From contig NC_084482.1 in assembly GCF_030035675.1 (NCBI RefSeq), positions 227,566,943-227,630,942 on the forward strand: a stretch of DNA of 64,000 nt, written 5' to 3'. The notes beneath the pieces were generated by a model that made no database searches, had not been told where the DNA came from, and worked only from the letters and a program-made list of their open reading frames with translations. This DNA comes from Rhineura floridana (taxonomy: Eukaryota > Chordata > Lepidosauria > Squamata > Rhineuridae). Positions 53,716-64,000 of the stretch are shown here, in pieces; the first letter of the stretch is position 1; each line of letters opens with the position of its first letter. The position numbers were made by a program, and so were the translations under genes.

Positions 53716-55254
53716 GTAAGGAGACACATTTTCTTAACTGATAGATGTTGGAGACCATTTGTGCCAATGATGTGTGGAGTGCAAAGTGAGTTTCTCACTA
53801 GGGATTCTGGGAGTTGTTGTTCAAACTCCGCAGTGGGAATTGCTGCTCCATTGGCGCTTGGGAGAGCACTCTCTCCCTCTCCCTTCCTCCCTCTGCCCAG
53901 TTTATACCTTTGGGGCCTAGGAAGACGCGGAGGTGGCAGCTTGCAGAATAAAGGTGGGCACCCCTGTGCTTGCACCAGTCTGTGAGCAGGACTGGTGCCT
54001 GCCTGGATCCTGCCCCCACGCATTGGAGTTGAAGTCCTTGCCAGTTCTCAAGACAGCCCTAGTGCAGTTTCTGCAAGAATGTTGCTGTATTCTGCATATT
54101 GTTGTGTGTTTCGGTTGAGGAAGATTCTCTGGAGAAGCTCTCCAAATAGATGCCACTGAAGAAGACTTGCTTCAAGTCGAAACACATTTGGCAAATTATT
54201 TGAGATATGTTGTGCATTTTATCTTTGCATTTTATATTTCTGTATTAGCACACCTCTGCCTTTTATTGCTGTGTTGTCATTGGGAGTGTATGTCCATCTT
54301 GTCTACAGAGCTAGTAGTTCACATCACACTCTGTGCGGTAAATTGCATGTGCATTGGAAATTGGACATTATTCTGTACTCAGCCATAGACTATATTTTCC
54401 ATCATTCGTTTCTACATATAATTTTCAGAATCATACCATGACATAGAACTTGACTTTATGTGCTTTTGCATATATTGTCTAATTCGGCATCTGCACTCTT
54501 TCTGACAAATTTCTCACTCCCCCACCCACCACCCCCATTGCTGGAGCCCTTTCGCTATGCAAATTATAACTGAATCATAAACTGGAAGTTAAAATTAAGC
54601 TGCCATCCCAAACATGCTTGCCTCAAAGTTGACTCCATCAAAATCAATAGGACGTTTTTCAGAGAAAATGCATTTAGGAAGGGAGCATTTATTTATACGC
54701 AACACACCATCATTTCCCTTTCAGAGATCGAAACCATATACTCTGGCCCTTTTCTGTCTCTTCCCGATGCCAGCATTGATATTTGCATGTACATTCTCAA
54801 CCTATGACACTGAAAAGCTTATGGGAGCATTCCTGGCTACACAAATATCTTGCGGTGGCTTCACTCTTAATCTCCATGGAGAAAGGTTTCCTCCAGAAGT
54901 GTAAATGTGAAGCGCAGCCCTGACTCCTTTTGGGAGGAGGAGGAGGAGGAGGGCGAAGCTGTCAGGGCTGGTTTTCACTCTCTTTGTGACGAGATGATGT
55001 TGTCCAAATGAAAACAGCTGGGCTGGCTGAGTTCCACCGTGCCCTCCCCATCAGGCAGTTCAGGTTGGGCATCATATCCAGTGAGCGCATGTTCCCAAGT
55101 GCCAGGCTGACCCTGCTGGGACCACACGGCCCTCTCCTCTTCAAGGGGTGCAGGAGTTAACAAACAATCCCTCCTCTTAGCTACAAATGGCTTGACTTGG
55201 AATGGCTGAATATCTTGTGGTCAAAAGTAATAGTCCGGTCTGTTTCCTTGGAAG

Positions 55255-55347
55255 AATCGGAGCTCAATTCCTGTTTGGAAGATGGAGAAGAAGAAGGAGA
55301 AAGTCTGTTTATCCAGGTCGCCAAAGAAGAGGAGGAGACCTCAGCAG
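55255..55347 (+). CDS. KRAB-B-like exon 1 of 4, copy B
   Basis: This 93-bp counterpart of 2776-2868 keeps both splice sites (gaag| and gcag|gtctgt) and phase 1 at both ends. It reads ESELNSCLEDGEEEGESLF and ends KEEEETSAG. The differences from copy A are few substitutions with no stop. Its partner finger exon would lie to the right of the window. Confidence 0.5.
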
Positions 55348-56369
55348 GTCTGTGCTTAGCTGTGCTGCGGAGCCTCTTTTGGTCTGGGAATGGAAGCGTT
55401 TTTCCATTCCTGAGTAATATCATCCAGGGGAGAGTCACCCATCAGGCTGTGAGTTCTCCTGGTGGATTTCTGGGATTGTTTTAAAAGGGGCTAAGAAAAA
55501 TGGCTTCATGCCCAGTCTGTGTATGTTGGAATTACTTTTTAAGATGTTTTTGTTTTAATATATTTTAAACCCTGTTTTTAATTATGTGTTTCAGAATGTT
55601 TTGAGTGTTTTGTTTGCCACTGTGGGCTCCTAGTGGGAAGAAGGGTGGGATATAAATCTAAATAAATAAATGGAAAAGAAGGCTCTCAAGGGCCCCAGTC
55701 CTGATGTTTATGGGCCACCTCCGGAGTCGGGGACAGCAGCAGGAGATGCACTCTTGCCTTTCTCTCTGGCTTGAGGGCCTCCCATGTGTGTCTAGTTGGC
55801 CCCTATGGGCCGGGCTGGCTCCAGGCTTTTTTGGGGGGTCTTGGGGACAGGGTATCAATGAGGCCCTTATTCCCTCCCTTTCCTCCTCAGACCGCACCCC
55901 TCCTCCCCCTTGGCCCCAGCCCTTTAATATAAAATAATATGATGACCCCCTAAAAAGAGGAGGGGAACCTTTGGCCCTCCAGATGTTGGTGAACTGCAAT
56001 TTCCATCAGCTCCTGCAAGGACGACCAATGATTGGGGTGATGGGAGTTCAGCAACATCTGGTGGGCCACAGGATCCCCACACCTGGTATAATTTAATCTG
56101 CATTTACCAGGGAGGGTGTCCCATTGGACTCATTGGGGCTTACTTCTGAATGGGTGCAACATTTATTGGGGTAATTTGCTTCCACAGTGGCAAGGGTTCT
56201 CACCCTTTTACCTCGATTCTAAATGGGGTTCTCCCTGTCCCGCTCCCAGAATTAAAAATCAAAATTCTTCCTCCTCTTAGCTTAGAGGTTGTAGAACTGG
56301 TTTGATATGGAATCCCTGACTTTTTATGTTGTGGTTAAAAATAAGTTCTCTTGTCTGTTTCCTTGAAAG

Positions 56370-56450
56370 AACAAGACCTCGCTTCCTGTAAGGAAGAAGG
56401 AGAAAGTCTGTTTATCCAGGTCGTCAAAGAAGAGGAGGAGACCTCAGCAG
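56370..56450 (+). CDS. KRAB-B-like exon 2 of 4, copy B
   Basis: This 81-bp exon reads EQDLASCKEEGESLFIQVVK and ends EETSAG. Its donor is gcag|gttagt, intact, unlike the copy A version at 3895-3975. It is phase 1 at both ends. Confidence 0.5.
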
Positions 56451-57028
56451 GTTAGTGCTTATCTGTACTGTGGAACCTCTTTTGGTCTGGGAATGGAAGC
56501 ATTTTTCTGTTCCTGAGTAATGTCATCCAGGGGAGAGTCGCCCATCAGGCAGTGAGTTCTCCTAGTGATCATCTCGGATGGCTTGAAAAAGGAAGCTGGA
56601 TAGATGCATGGAAGAGAAGGCTCTCAAGGGCTACAAGTCATGATGGCTATAGCCTTCTGTCCTTGTTTTCTTAAGAAGAGGTTTTGTTTTAAAGGTGATT
56701 TCGGTGCTTCATCATTTGTTTGTGCTCCTGGATTCCCTTTGGAAGGAAGGACAGGATATAAATTTTATTGGTATTATTTGGACTGATTGTGGGATTCCCA
56801 TACACATCGATTCAGGCCCTGTGGAAATGCTGGACTAGACAGGCCTTTGGTTTGATCAAGCTCATCTCATGCTATAAAGAGGAAGGTTGGCCGTCAGGTG
56901 GAAGTTCTCCTTCCGTCCACTGAGAGATTCCCCAAATTAAAATATCTGGCTTGGCTCCATATCCTGACAGTCTGAATGAGACCTAGCTAGTTTTGTAGCA
57001 GAAAGTTACTTGCGTGTTTCCTTGAAAG

Positions 57029-59077
57029 AGCTAGGCCTCATTTCCTTTTTGGAACGAGGAGAAGAAGATCCACTTGTGCAGGGTCTCATAAGAACATAAG
57101 AAGAGCCTGCTGGATCAGGCCAGTGGCCCATCTAGTCCAGCATCCTGTTCTCACAGTGGCCAACCAGGTGCCTGGGGGAAGCCCGCAAGCAGGACCCGAG
57201 TGCAAGAACACTCCCCTCCTGAGGCTTCCGGCAACTGGTTTTCAGAAGCATGCTGCCTCTGACTAGGGTGGCAGAGCACAGCCATCATGGATAGTAGCCA
57301 TTGATAGCCCTGTCCTCCATGAATTGGTCTAATCTTCTTTTAAAGCCGTCCAAGCTGGTGGCCATTACTGCATCTTGTGGGAGCAAATTCCATAGTTTAA
57401 CTATGCGCTGAGTAAAGAAGTACTTCCTTTTGTCTGTCCTGAATCTTCCAACATTCAGCTTCTTTGAATGCCCACGAGTTCTAGTATTATGAGAGAGGGA
57501 GAAGAACTTTTCTCTATCCACTTTCTCAATGCCATGCATAATTTTATACACTTCTATCATGTCTCCTCTGACCCGCCTTTTCTCTAAACTAAAAAGCCCC
57601 AAATGCTGCAACCTTTCCTTGTAAGGGAGTCGCTCCATCCCCTTGATCATTCTGGTTGCCCTCTTCTGAACCTTTTCCAACTCCATAATATCCTTTTTGA
57701 GATGAGGCGACCAGAACTGTACACAGTATTCCAAATGCGGCCGTACCATAGATTTATACAATGGCATTATGATATCGGCTGTTTTATTTTCAATACCTTT
57801 CCTAATTATCGCTAGCATGGAATTTGCCTTTTTCACAGCTGCCGCACACTGGGTCGACATTTTCATCGTGCTGTCCACTACAACCCCGAGGTCTCTCTCC
57901 TGGTTGGTCACCGCCAGTTCAGACCCCATGAGCGTATATGTGAAATTCAGATTTTTTGCTCCAATATGCATAGTTTTACACTTGTTTATATTGAATTGCA
58001 TTTGCCATTTTTCTGCCCATTCACTCAGTTTGGAGAGGTCTTTTTGGAGCTCTTCGCAATCCCTTTTTGTTTTAACAACCCTGAACAATTTAGTGTCATC
58101 AGCAAACTTGGCCACTTCACTGCTCACTCCTAATTCTAGGTCATTAATGAACAAGTTGAAAAGTACAGGTCCCAATACCGATCCTTGAGGGACTCCACTT
58201 TCTACAGCCCTCCATTGGGAGAACTGTCCGTTTATTCCTACTCTCTGCTTTCTGCTTCTTAACCAATTTCTTATCCACAAGAGGACCTCTCCTCTTATTC
58301 CATGACTGCTAAGCTTCCTCAGAAGCCTTTGGTGAGGTACCTTGTCAAACGCTTTTTGAAAGTCTAAGTACACTATGTCCACTGGATCACCTCTATCTAT
58401 ATGCTTGTTGACACTCTCAAAGAATTCTAATAGGTTACTGAGACAGGACTTTCCCTTGCAGAAGCCATGCTGGCTCTGCTTCAGCAAGGCGTGTTCTTCT
58501 ATGTGCTTAGTTAATCTAGCTTTAATAATACTTTCTACCAATTTTCCAGGGACAGAAGTTAAGCTAACTGGCCTGTAATTTCCGGGATCCCCTCTGGATC
58601 CCTTTTTGAAGATTGGCGTTACATTGGCCACTTTCTAGTCCTCAGGCACGGAGGAGGACCCAAGGGACAAGTTACATATTTTAGTTAGCAGATCAGCAAT
58701 TTCACATTTGAGTTCTTTGAGAACTCTCGGGTGGATGCCATCCGGGCCCGGTGATTTGTCAGTTTTTATATTGTCCATTAAGCTTAGAACTTCCTCTCTT
58801 GTTACCACTATTTGTCTCAGTTCCTCAGAATCCCTTCCTGCAAATGTTAGTTCAGGTTCAGGGATCTGCCCTATATCTTCCACTGTGAAGACAGATGCAA
58901 AGAATTCATTTAGCTTCTCTGCAATCTCCTTATCATTCTTTAGTACACCTTTGACTCCCTTATCATCCAAGGGTCCAATTGTCTCCCTAGATGGTCTCCT
59001 GCTTTGAATGTATTTATAGAATTTTTTGTTGTTGGTTATTATGTTCTTAGCAATGTGCTCCTCAAATTCATCAGCAG
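57029..59077 (+). pseudogene. KRAB-B-like exon 3 of 4, copy B, split by CR1
   Basis: The exon starts ELGLISFLERGEEDPLVQ (57029-57088) and is then broken by a 2-kb CR1 LINE; only tcagcag before the donor (59071-59077) remains on the far side. About 20 bp of exon found in copy A (aagaagaggaggtggagaca) are missing at the insertion point. The exon cannot be used. Confidence 0.75.
57089..59070 (-). mobile_element. CR1-group LINE, young, nearly open
   Basis: On the minus strand a 448-residue frame (57285-58631) covers the reverse transcriptase and C-terminus: NYRPVSLTSVPGKLVESIIK, LDFQKAFDKVPHQRLLRKLS, VPQGSVLGPVLFNLFINDLE, FADDTKLFRVV and LEYCVQFWSPHLKKDI. A 171-residue frame upstream (to 59150, partly host sequence) carries DKSPGPDGIHPRVLKELKCE. 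The two are separated by a single TAG where the sister copy has TGG (ED|W|K). It is 5'-truncated, lacks the endonuclease, and ends taagaacataagaagagcct on the + strand. It inserted after the segmental duplication, because copy A lacks it. Confidence 0.9.
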
Positions 59078-59974
59078 GTAGTGTTGTGGGGCTCTTTGTG
59101 GAAGTGAAGATTCTCCACCCACCCCTCTTTTTCCTGAGTAATGTCATCAAGGGCAGACTGACCCATTAGTCTACAAGTTTTTCTCATGGTTTTTCCCTCT
59201 CCATTCCTCTGCCACCTAAAAATCTCACAACATCTCATTCCTCTGAGTTTCTCTTCATCCACAGACCTTGGGTTGCGAAGGAAGAAATGGTCCCATCCCA
59301 CCCAGGATTCTGGGCAGGACTGTGGACCATTGATCTTAAGAAAAGGTGCAGTGGTAAATTTTGGAATGCAGGAGCCCCAAACATTCAAACCTAAAGCTTC
59401 TGTCCCAAACTTGTATATCTGGCACTTAATTTCCAAGTTAAAGACTATTAAAATTTGAATAGGTAATAGTTGCAGCAACACCGGATTCTTCTTCCCATTC
59501 TCTGTGGTGTGTGTAGTTTGGGTTACTCACTTTTGTTGTCAGGGACTATTCTGCCACAGACTCCTTTTTGTAGTTGTGGATCCTGCAGACTACTTGATGG
59601 CTGGTCCTTCCTTTAAGAAAGGGGGCAGACAGTCAAAGAGGGCTTCTTCATTCCTCCTTCTCCAGCTCTTGGATATTATTTCCTTCAAGCGCAAAGTAAA
59701 AGCGAGGCCATGCATGCTCTGCAAGAGGGTCCCCGTCTCACAGTCATGCAGCTGAGATCTTGCAAGGCTGCACCTGCCTGAGGCCAAATTCAGCATTAAT
59801 TGTAAAAATGAGCCCCTCTGAACAAAAGTGGACCTTGCTTCTCATTAAGTCCTGCATCAAATAGAGCTAGAAGCTCATCAGCACAGATATTATCTGGCAA
59901 AGCCACACAGCTCAGGTTTTGCACAGGTTTTTATATGAACTCTTTTTAAACCCAAGACACATTCTACAGCATAT

Positions 59975-60120
59975 TTACTGGTTTATTTAAAAATTTATAC
60001 CTCACTTTTCGAGGAAGGAAATGGTAAACCACCTCTGAATACCGCTTAACATGAAAACCCTATTCATAGGGTCGCCATAGGTCAGGATCGACTTGAAGGC
60101 AGTCCATTTCCATTTTCTTT
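59975..60120 (+). mobile_element. Squamate SINE-like copy, copy B
   Basis: This is the partner of 5535-5690 (ggtaaaccacctctgaatac ... gggtcgccataggtcaggat), inherited through the duplication. Confidence 0.5.
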
Positions 60121-60512
60121 TCGAGGAACTTCTTCCGCACAGCAGCTTACCATTTCCAATAAAAGCCAAACTTCACTGGAAAATGTATATATAAAAAACA
60201 GAATATAAGACCTAATAAGGATCATAAAAACAGTAATTAAGAATTCTTTGGGCGGGGACAAAAAGCTTTCAACAAACTTGGAAAGCGTAACAACATCTGG
60301 GCTTGTTGTACTTGAAAGGGAAGAGAACTCCAAAGAACTGGCTCCACAGCACTCAAAGCACATGGCCCGAGTCGCGTGCTGTTGGCAAGGCTTAATTCCT
60401 TTGCTTTCGTTCAAAATGTTTTCAGCGTTCAGATTTGATTTGGAATGCCCAAATACTTTGTGGTCAAAAATAACTAATCTTGCCTGATTTCCTTCTTTCT
60501 TTTTTTTTAAAG

Positions 60513-60593
60513 AACCAGACCTCATTTCCTGTTGGGAAGAAGGAGAAGATCCAGTGATGCAGGAACCCAAAGAAGAGGAGGAGACCTCAGCAG
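60513..60593 (+). CDS. KRAB-B box exon 4 of 4, copy B
   Basis: This 81-bp exon is preceded by a T-rich tract and aaag, and followed by gcag|gtagat. It reads EPDLISCWEEGEDPVMQ and ends KEEEETSAG, with the same protein sequence as copy A. Conservation of exactly this exon in both copies, while the A-boxes decay, suggests it may still be used, or simply that the duplication is young. Confidence 0.6.
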
Positions 60594-61139
60594 GTAGATT
60601 TACTTATTTATTATTTAATTTATATCCCACCCTTCCTCCCAGCAGGAGCCCACATGCTTAGCTGTGTCGTGGGGCCCTTTGAGGAGCTGAAGCTTCTCCC
60701 CCCTCGCCCACCCCGTTCCTGTGTAATATCATCCAGAAAAGACTGACCCATCAGGGCACACTTGCTCCTGGCCGCTTTGACCTCCCTTCTTCTCTTCATC
60801 CAACATGTCACAATATTTCCCTCCTTGGAGTTTCTCTACAACAGCAGACCTTTGGTTGTGAAGGCTGAAATGGTCCCCACCCCTACCCCCACAGAATGTG
60901 GGGCAGGAGGGTGGGCTTGAGGCACTGTTATGGGTCAGATCACTCTAGCTGTCTGTCCTTGGGGTTCAGAAAAGCAAAAGGGGACTTTGCTTTATTTTTA
61001 TTGTCTTTAAAATCTGGAACATATAGACAGTTTTTCAGTTCTACCTTTCTTTCCTCATGTGCCACTTTGCATAATAATTCAACTGTCCCAATTCCTTCAC
61101 GGAAAATTTCTTGTCCAGTCGCTGTGTCTTTTGTCTGTG

Positions 61140-62700
61140 ACTTTCAAAACTTTTAAACAGGTTTCTATCAATTATAATATGTCAGGTGGATCTTGAGTCA
61201 ATTAAAAATCTGCTTCTTCTTTATCTGGTGTTTACCTGGGGGCTCCCCTTTTGAAGTCAGGCATTGCTCTCATCTGCCTCCTATGGCAATTCCTTTGAAA
61301 ATGTTTTGGAGAGCCACATTCAAAACACACATCCCATCTGTCTTGGCTCTTGTGTGGATTGGGGTGATGACTCACTCCTTTGTCCCTTTCATTTCTGCCT
61401 CTAGCGAGGTTTGCCTGTTGCTCTGACACAGCCTGCATTTCCCGCTTTCCCCTAAAGTCCTGATCTCGTAAAGATGATATGAACTGATTTAGGTCTTGTT
61501 CAGAATTCTCTAATAAGCAGGAAATTAATTTATGATCCTAATTAAGAGAGCTGAAAAGCAATCCTTTCTTTAATTCTTGATCCAAAACTCTGCCACATCT
61601 TTCCAATCTAGCTATAAGTTCTGAAAACTTTTCTATATATTTATTCAGACTACCTCTTTCAGTAGTCTCTTTCAGGGAAAATAACTCTTTGTAAAGATAT
61701 AAGATATGGCTCTTTGTTTTCTTGTTATAGACTCCCTGCAGCTTTTCATAAATCTCCTTTACAGTGTTGCAACCTGTACAGATATTCAATGCTTCATCTG
61801 ATAGAGCAGAAATAAGCAGAGATTTTACTTTTGTATGCTTACGTCTCCATGAAGCAGTTGTGTCTTCATCATCAGCCAAGGGTTGTCTCTCAGTCAGGAT
61901 TCCTTCCAACTCTTCTCCTTCCAGGAGGGTGTATCCCCCCTTCCTGGGCATTCAGGTTTTCAAGGCACCAGAGAGATGAAGAAGGCAGACTGAGTCGCAG
62001 GTTTACTTAACAGGAGACAAGATGTTTATTGAGAAGCTTTCAACCCACAGGTATACCCAATACACAATGGGACAGGCTGCACAAACATGGACCAGGCTGA
62101 ACACTGAACCAAGCAGCCCAGACCCTTTTTTATAGCATACATGTTTACCAGCTCAATAATGAGGTTACATAAGCATTAATTAATATGACGCATTTACTAG
62201 GAAAGGCTACATCATACAACATAACAACAACTGATAAGCAAAGCCTCTAATTGCCTACCGGGGCATTAACTGCTTCAAAATCTATATTATCTTGGTTAAC
62301 AAGGCACCTTCCCAGCATCCCAGAATCACTCTTGGCAGAGCATCACACCGAATGCTTATTAGGAACCCCAGATTAGACTCCAGGTGGCTCTGAGCTAATT
62401 CATTGACCGTTCCTTGACCCATCTTCCTCATGCTTAGATACTGAATGCTAAACTAGAGAACGTAGGCTGGGGGGGGGAATACAAGCCCCCCTTTGCCTAC
62501 AGGCAGCTATTCTGCTAATGTAGCTGCTGAACTTGCCCACGGGCCAATACAGAGGGCTTTACATTTTAAATCCCATAGTCTGAAGTTATCTTTTTCAACC
62601 TTGGAACATGTCTCTTGAGTGAAGATACTTCAGCTATCCTTTCTATCTCTGTGTTCTGCTTTTCTTTCTAACTTAATGCCTCCCTTGTAAGTTACACACA
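61140..62700 (-). mobile_element. Ty1/copia gag fossil, copy B
   Basis: The layout is the same as at 6690-7610: a UBN2-type gag region (61538-61951 is still open) and a CX2CX4HX4C knuckle. A solo LTR of another family (61930-62551) splits it here and not in copy A. It is partial, without pol, and broken in several places. Confidence 0.78.
61930..62551 (-). mobile_element. Solo LTR, 622 bp, with empty site in copy A
   Basis: Begins tgtatcc and ends ccaataca, flanked by an exact gaggg duplication (61925-61929 and 62552-62556). On the minus strand a gctataaaaaaggg TATA box and a caataaacatc poly(A) signal are correctly ordered, so it lies in minus orientation. Copy A (near 7493) has the undisturbed site. 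Family not identified. Confidence 0.9.
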
Positions 62701-62728
62701 AGCCCTTTTAGCTTCAGCTACAACCTGC

Positions 62729-62730
<2 letters not shown>

Positions 62731-62783
<53 letters not shown>

Positions 62784-62900
62784 TTCTTAGTCGCCCATCT
62801 GGCTGGCCATCCAGCCACTCTGGGCGATGTACAAAATGAACAAAATAACACAAAATGACACAGCAATACAATAAACATTAAAATCTAAAAGCAATAATGG
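62731..62900 (-). repeat. (ATTG)n microsatellite with SINE/LINE tail, copy B
   Basis: About twelve ATTG units precede the same tail as at 7672-7800. The tail is slightly longer here (an extra aatacaataaacatt piece). Confidence 0.55.
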
Positions 62901-63149
62901 TAAGATCTAGCCCACCCCAAGTGCACTGGCGGGGGCTGATGGGAGTTGTAGTCCAAAGGCACCAAAGCTAAGGAAGGCTATCATAAACACCAGGGCTCCG
63001 TTTCCTCCTTTGCAATGCCTGGATTTGGCCTGATCACAGCACTTTACTTGCATTGAATGGGAAGGAGGGGGGCACCGAGACTGCACAGCAACCTCCCCCA
63101 CTGGCCAACTCTTCCTGCATTCAACTTAGTTTGCTGGGCCCATAACCGT

Positions 63150-63730
63150 AGTTGCACTGTGCATTTGTGAGTGCTTAATTTCATTTAAAGCAACGCAACA
63201 GCAGAAGAGTAACAGCAGATGTTGAAATGCGAGTATGCCAGCGTGTGCGTGCGTTTGCCTAAGAAAGCAGGCTTTTACCCTGCATGAGCATCACTGAGAC
63301 TTGAGACTTAGTAAGATAAGAAAAACTACTTTATTTAGAGAAATATATTGTAGATAGAAAAGCAAACCTAGTTCTAACTAACTAAGTTGGAGGCATAACG
63401 CCCAGGTGTGGGAATCAGCCTCATGGCTTGGAGAGAGCAGAGACAAAGGGATGTCTCCTCTCTCCCGGACAGTCGGAGGACAAAGGAGTGGAAAGGGCAG
63501 AAGGAGGAGGGGCAGGTAAGCTTCCCTAAAGACGTCACAGTCTAGCAACAGAAGGAAGTCAGTCAGAGCATCACAGGTAAAGGTAAACAAGCCTATCCAT
63601 CTGGAGGGCCCTAGCCCTATCTGCCTTCTGGAGTACAAACAAAAGAACAAAACAGGAGTTGCTCTTGCCCCACTTCCAGCACTGCCAGCCCTCCCCACTT
63701 TCCTTTTGTGTTGGAATTAAGGTTACCATT
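63150..63730 (+). mobile_element. Retroviral LTR, solo or partial
   Basis: It matches the reverse complement of 41815-42430 and 48838-49370 (gcaggcttttaccctgcatg, gacttagtaagataagaaaa, ctcttgccccacttcca), so it is the same LTR family in the opposite orientation. No internal retroviral sequence is attached. Sequence after it (63730-64000) is not assigned except for similarity of 63820-63930 to 40960-41065. Confidence 0.6.
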
Positions 63731-64000
63731 TAATTCAGTAAAGCCGAAACGTGGCCCTGCGCTCCTTGTTTTAGGGTAGCCTGGCAGACAAACTGTTTAG
63801 CGAGTGACATTTTTCCCAAAACAGGTGCAATTTAGTGGGAGCTACTTCCCACTCCATCTTCCTACACGCCAGGTGTAAATTCCTACTAAATCAAAGGACA
63901 TTACCCAGTTTCTCCACACCACGCCCATTTATGGCACATCCACAGTGTACATTGAAAGCATATGGCTTCCTCCCAAGTGTCCTGGGAGTTGTAGTTTATG

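Overview
The window reads as a stretch of a squamate reptile genome, most likely a lizard. The evidence is the repeat mix: CR1, L2 and BovB (RTE) LINEs, a Penelope-like element, a Ty3/gypsy chromovirus, Ty1/copia gag, retroviral LTR and env fossils, and palindromic hAT MITEs around a KRAB zinc-finger (KZFP) locus. I cannot name the species. No tRNA, rRNA or CRISPR array was seen.

Host genes. The backbone is a direct segmental duplication about 52 kb apart: copy A (43-8360) and copy B (52086-63453). Each copy carries the 5' half of a KZFP gene: a damaged KRAB-A exon and then four successive KRAB-B-like exons. The one long coding exon is the zinc-finger exon at 25951-28295, which encodes 26 C2H2 fingers. 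Its 5' splice phase fits every KRAB-B-like exon of copy A, so copy A plus this exon probably make one gene with a roughly 20-kb intron full of LINEs. The zinc-finger exon for copy B should lie beyond the right edge. A third KRAB-A relic (41581-41710) and a one-finger relic (51974-52085) show that further KZFP loci once lay here.

Between the copies, 9-25 kb holds CR1, L2 and BovB LINEs, a possible L1 5' segment and a 116-bp hAT palindrome. 28-31 kb holds BovB, L2 and a 580-bp pyrimidine tract. 32-37.5 kb is a broken chromovirus with a solo LTR of another family inside it. 38-51 kb is a nest: fossil retrovirus, then a Penelope-like element, then an L1-derived insert.

The most unusual content is a pair of related inserts of about 2 kb (11443-13553 and 45486-47348). 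Each starts at the same 5' terminus, ends in poly(A) and is flanked by a perfect 16- or 18-bp target duplication. Each encodes only an L1-ORF1-like protein and no reverse transcriptase. Their 5' leaders share three serial hairpins, with compensatory changes in two of them. They look like a squamate counterpart of mammalian HAL1 (half-L1) elements. All identities and families were judged by eye; no searches were run.
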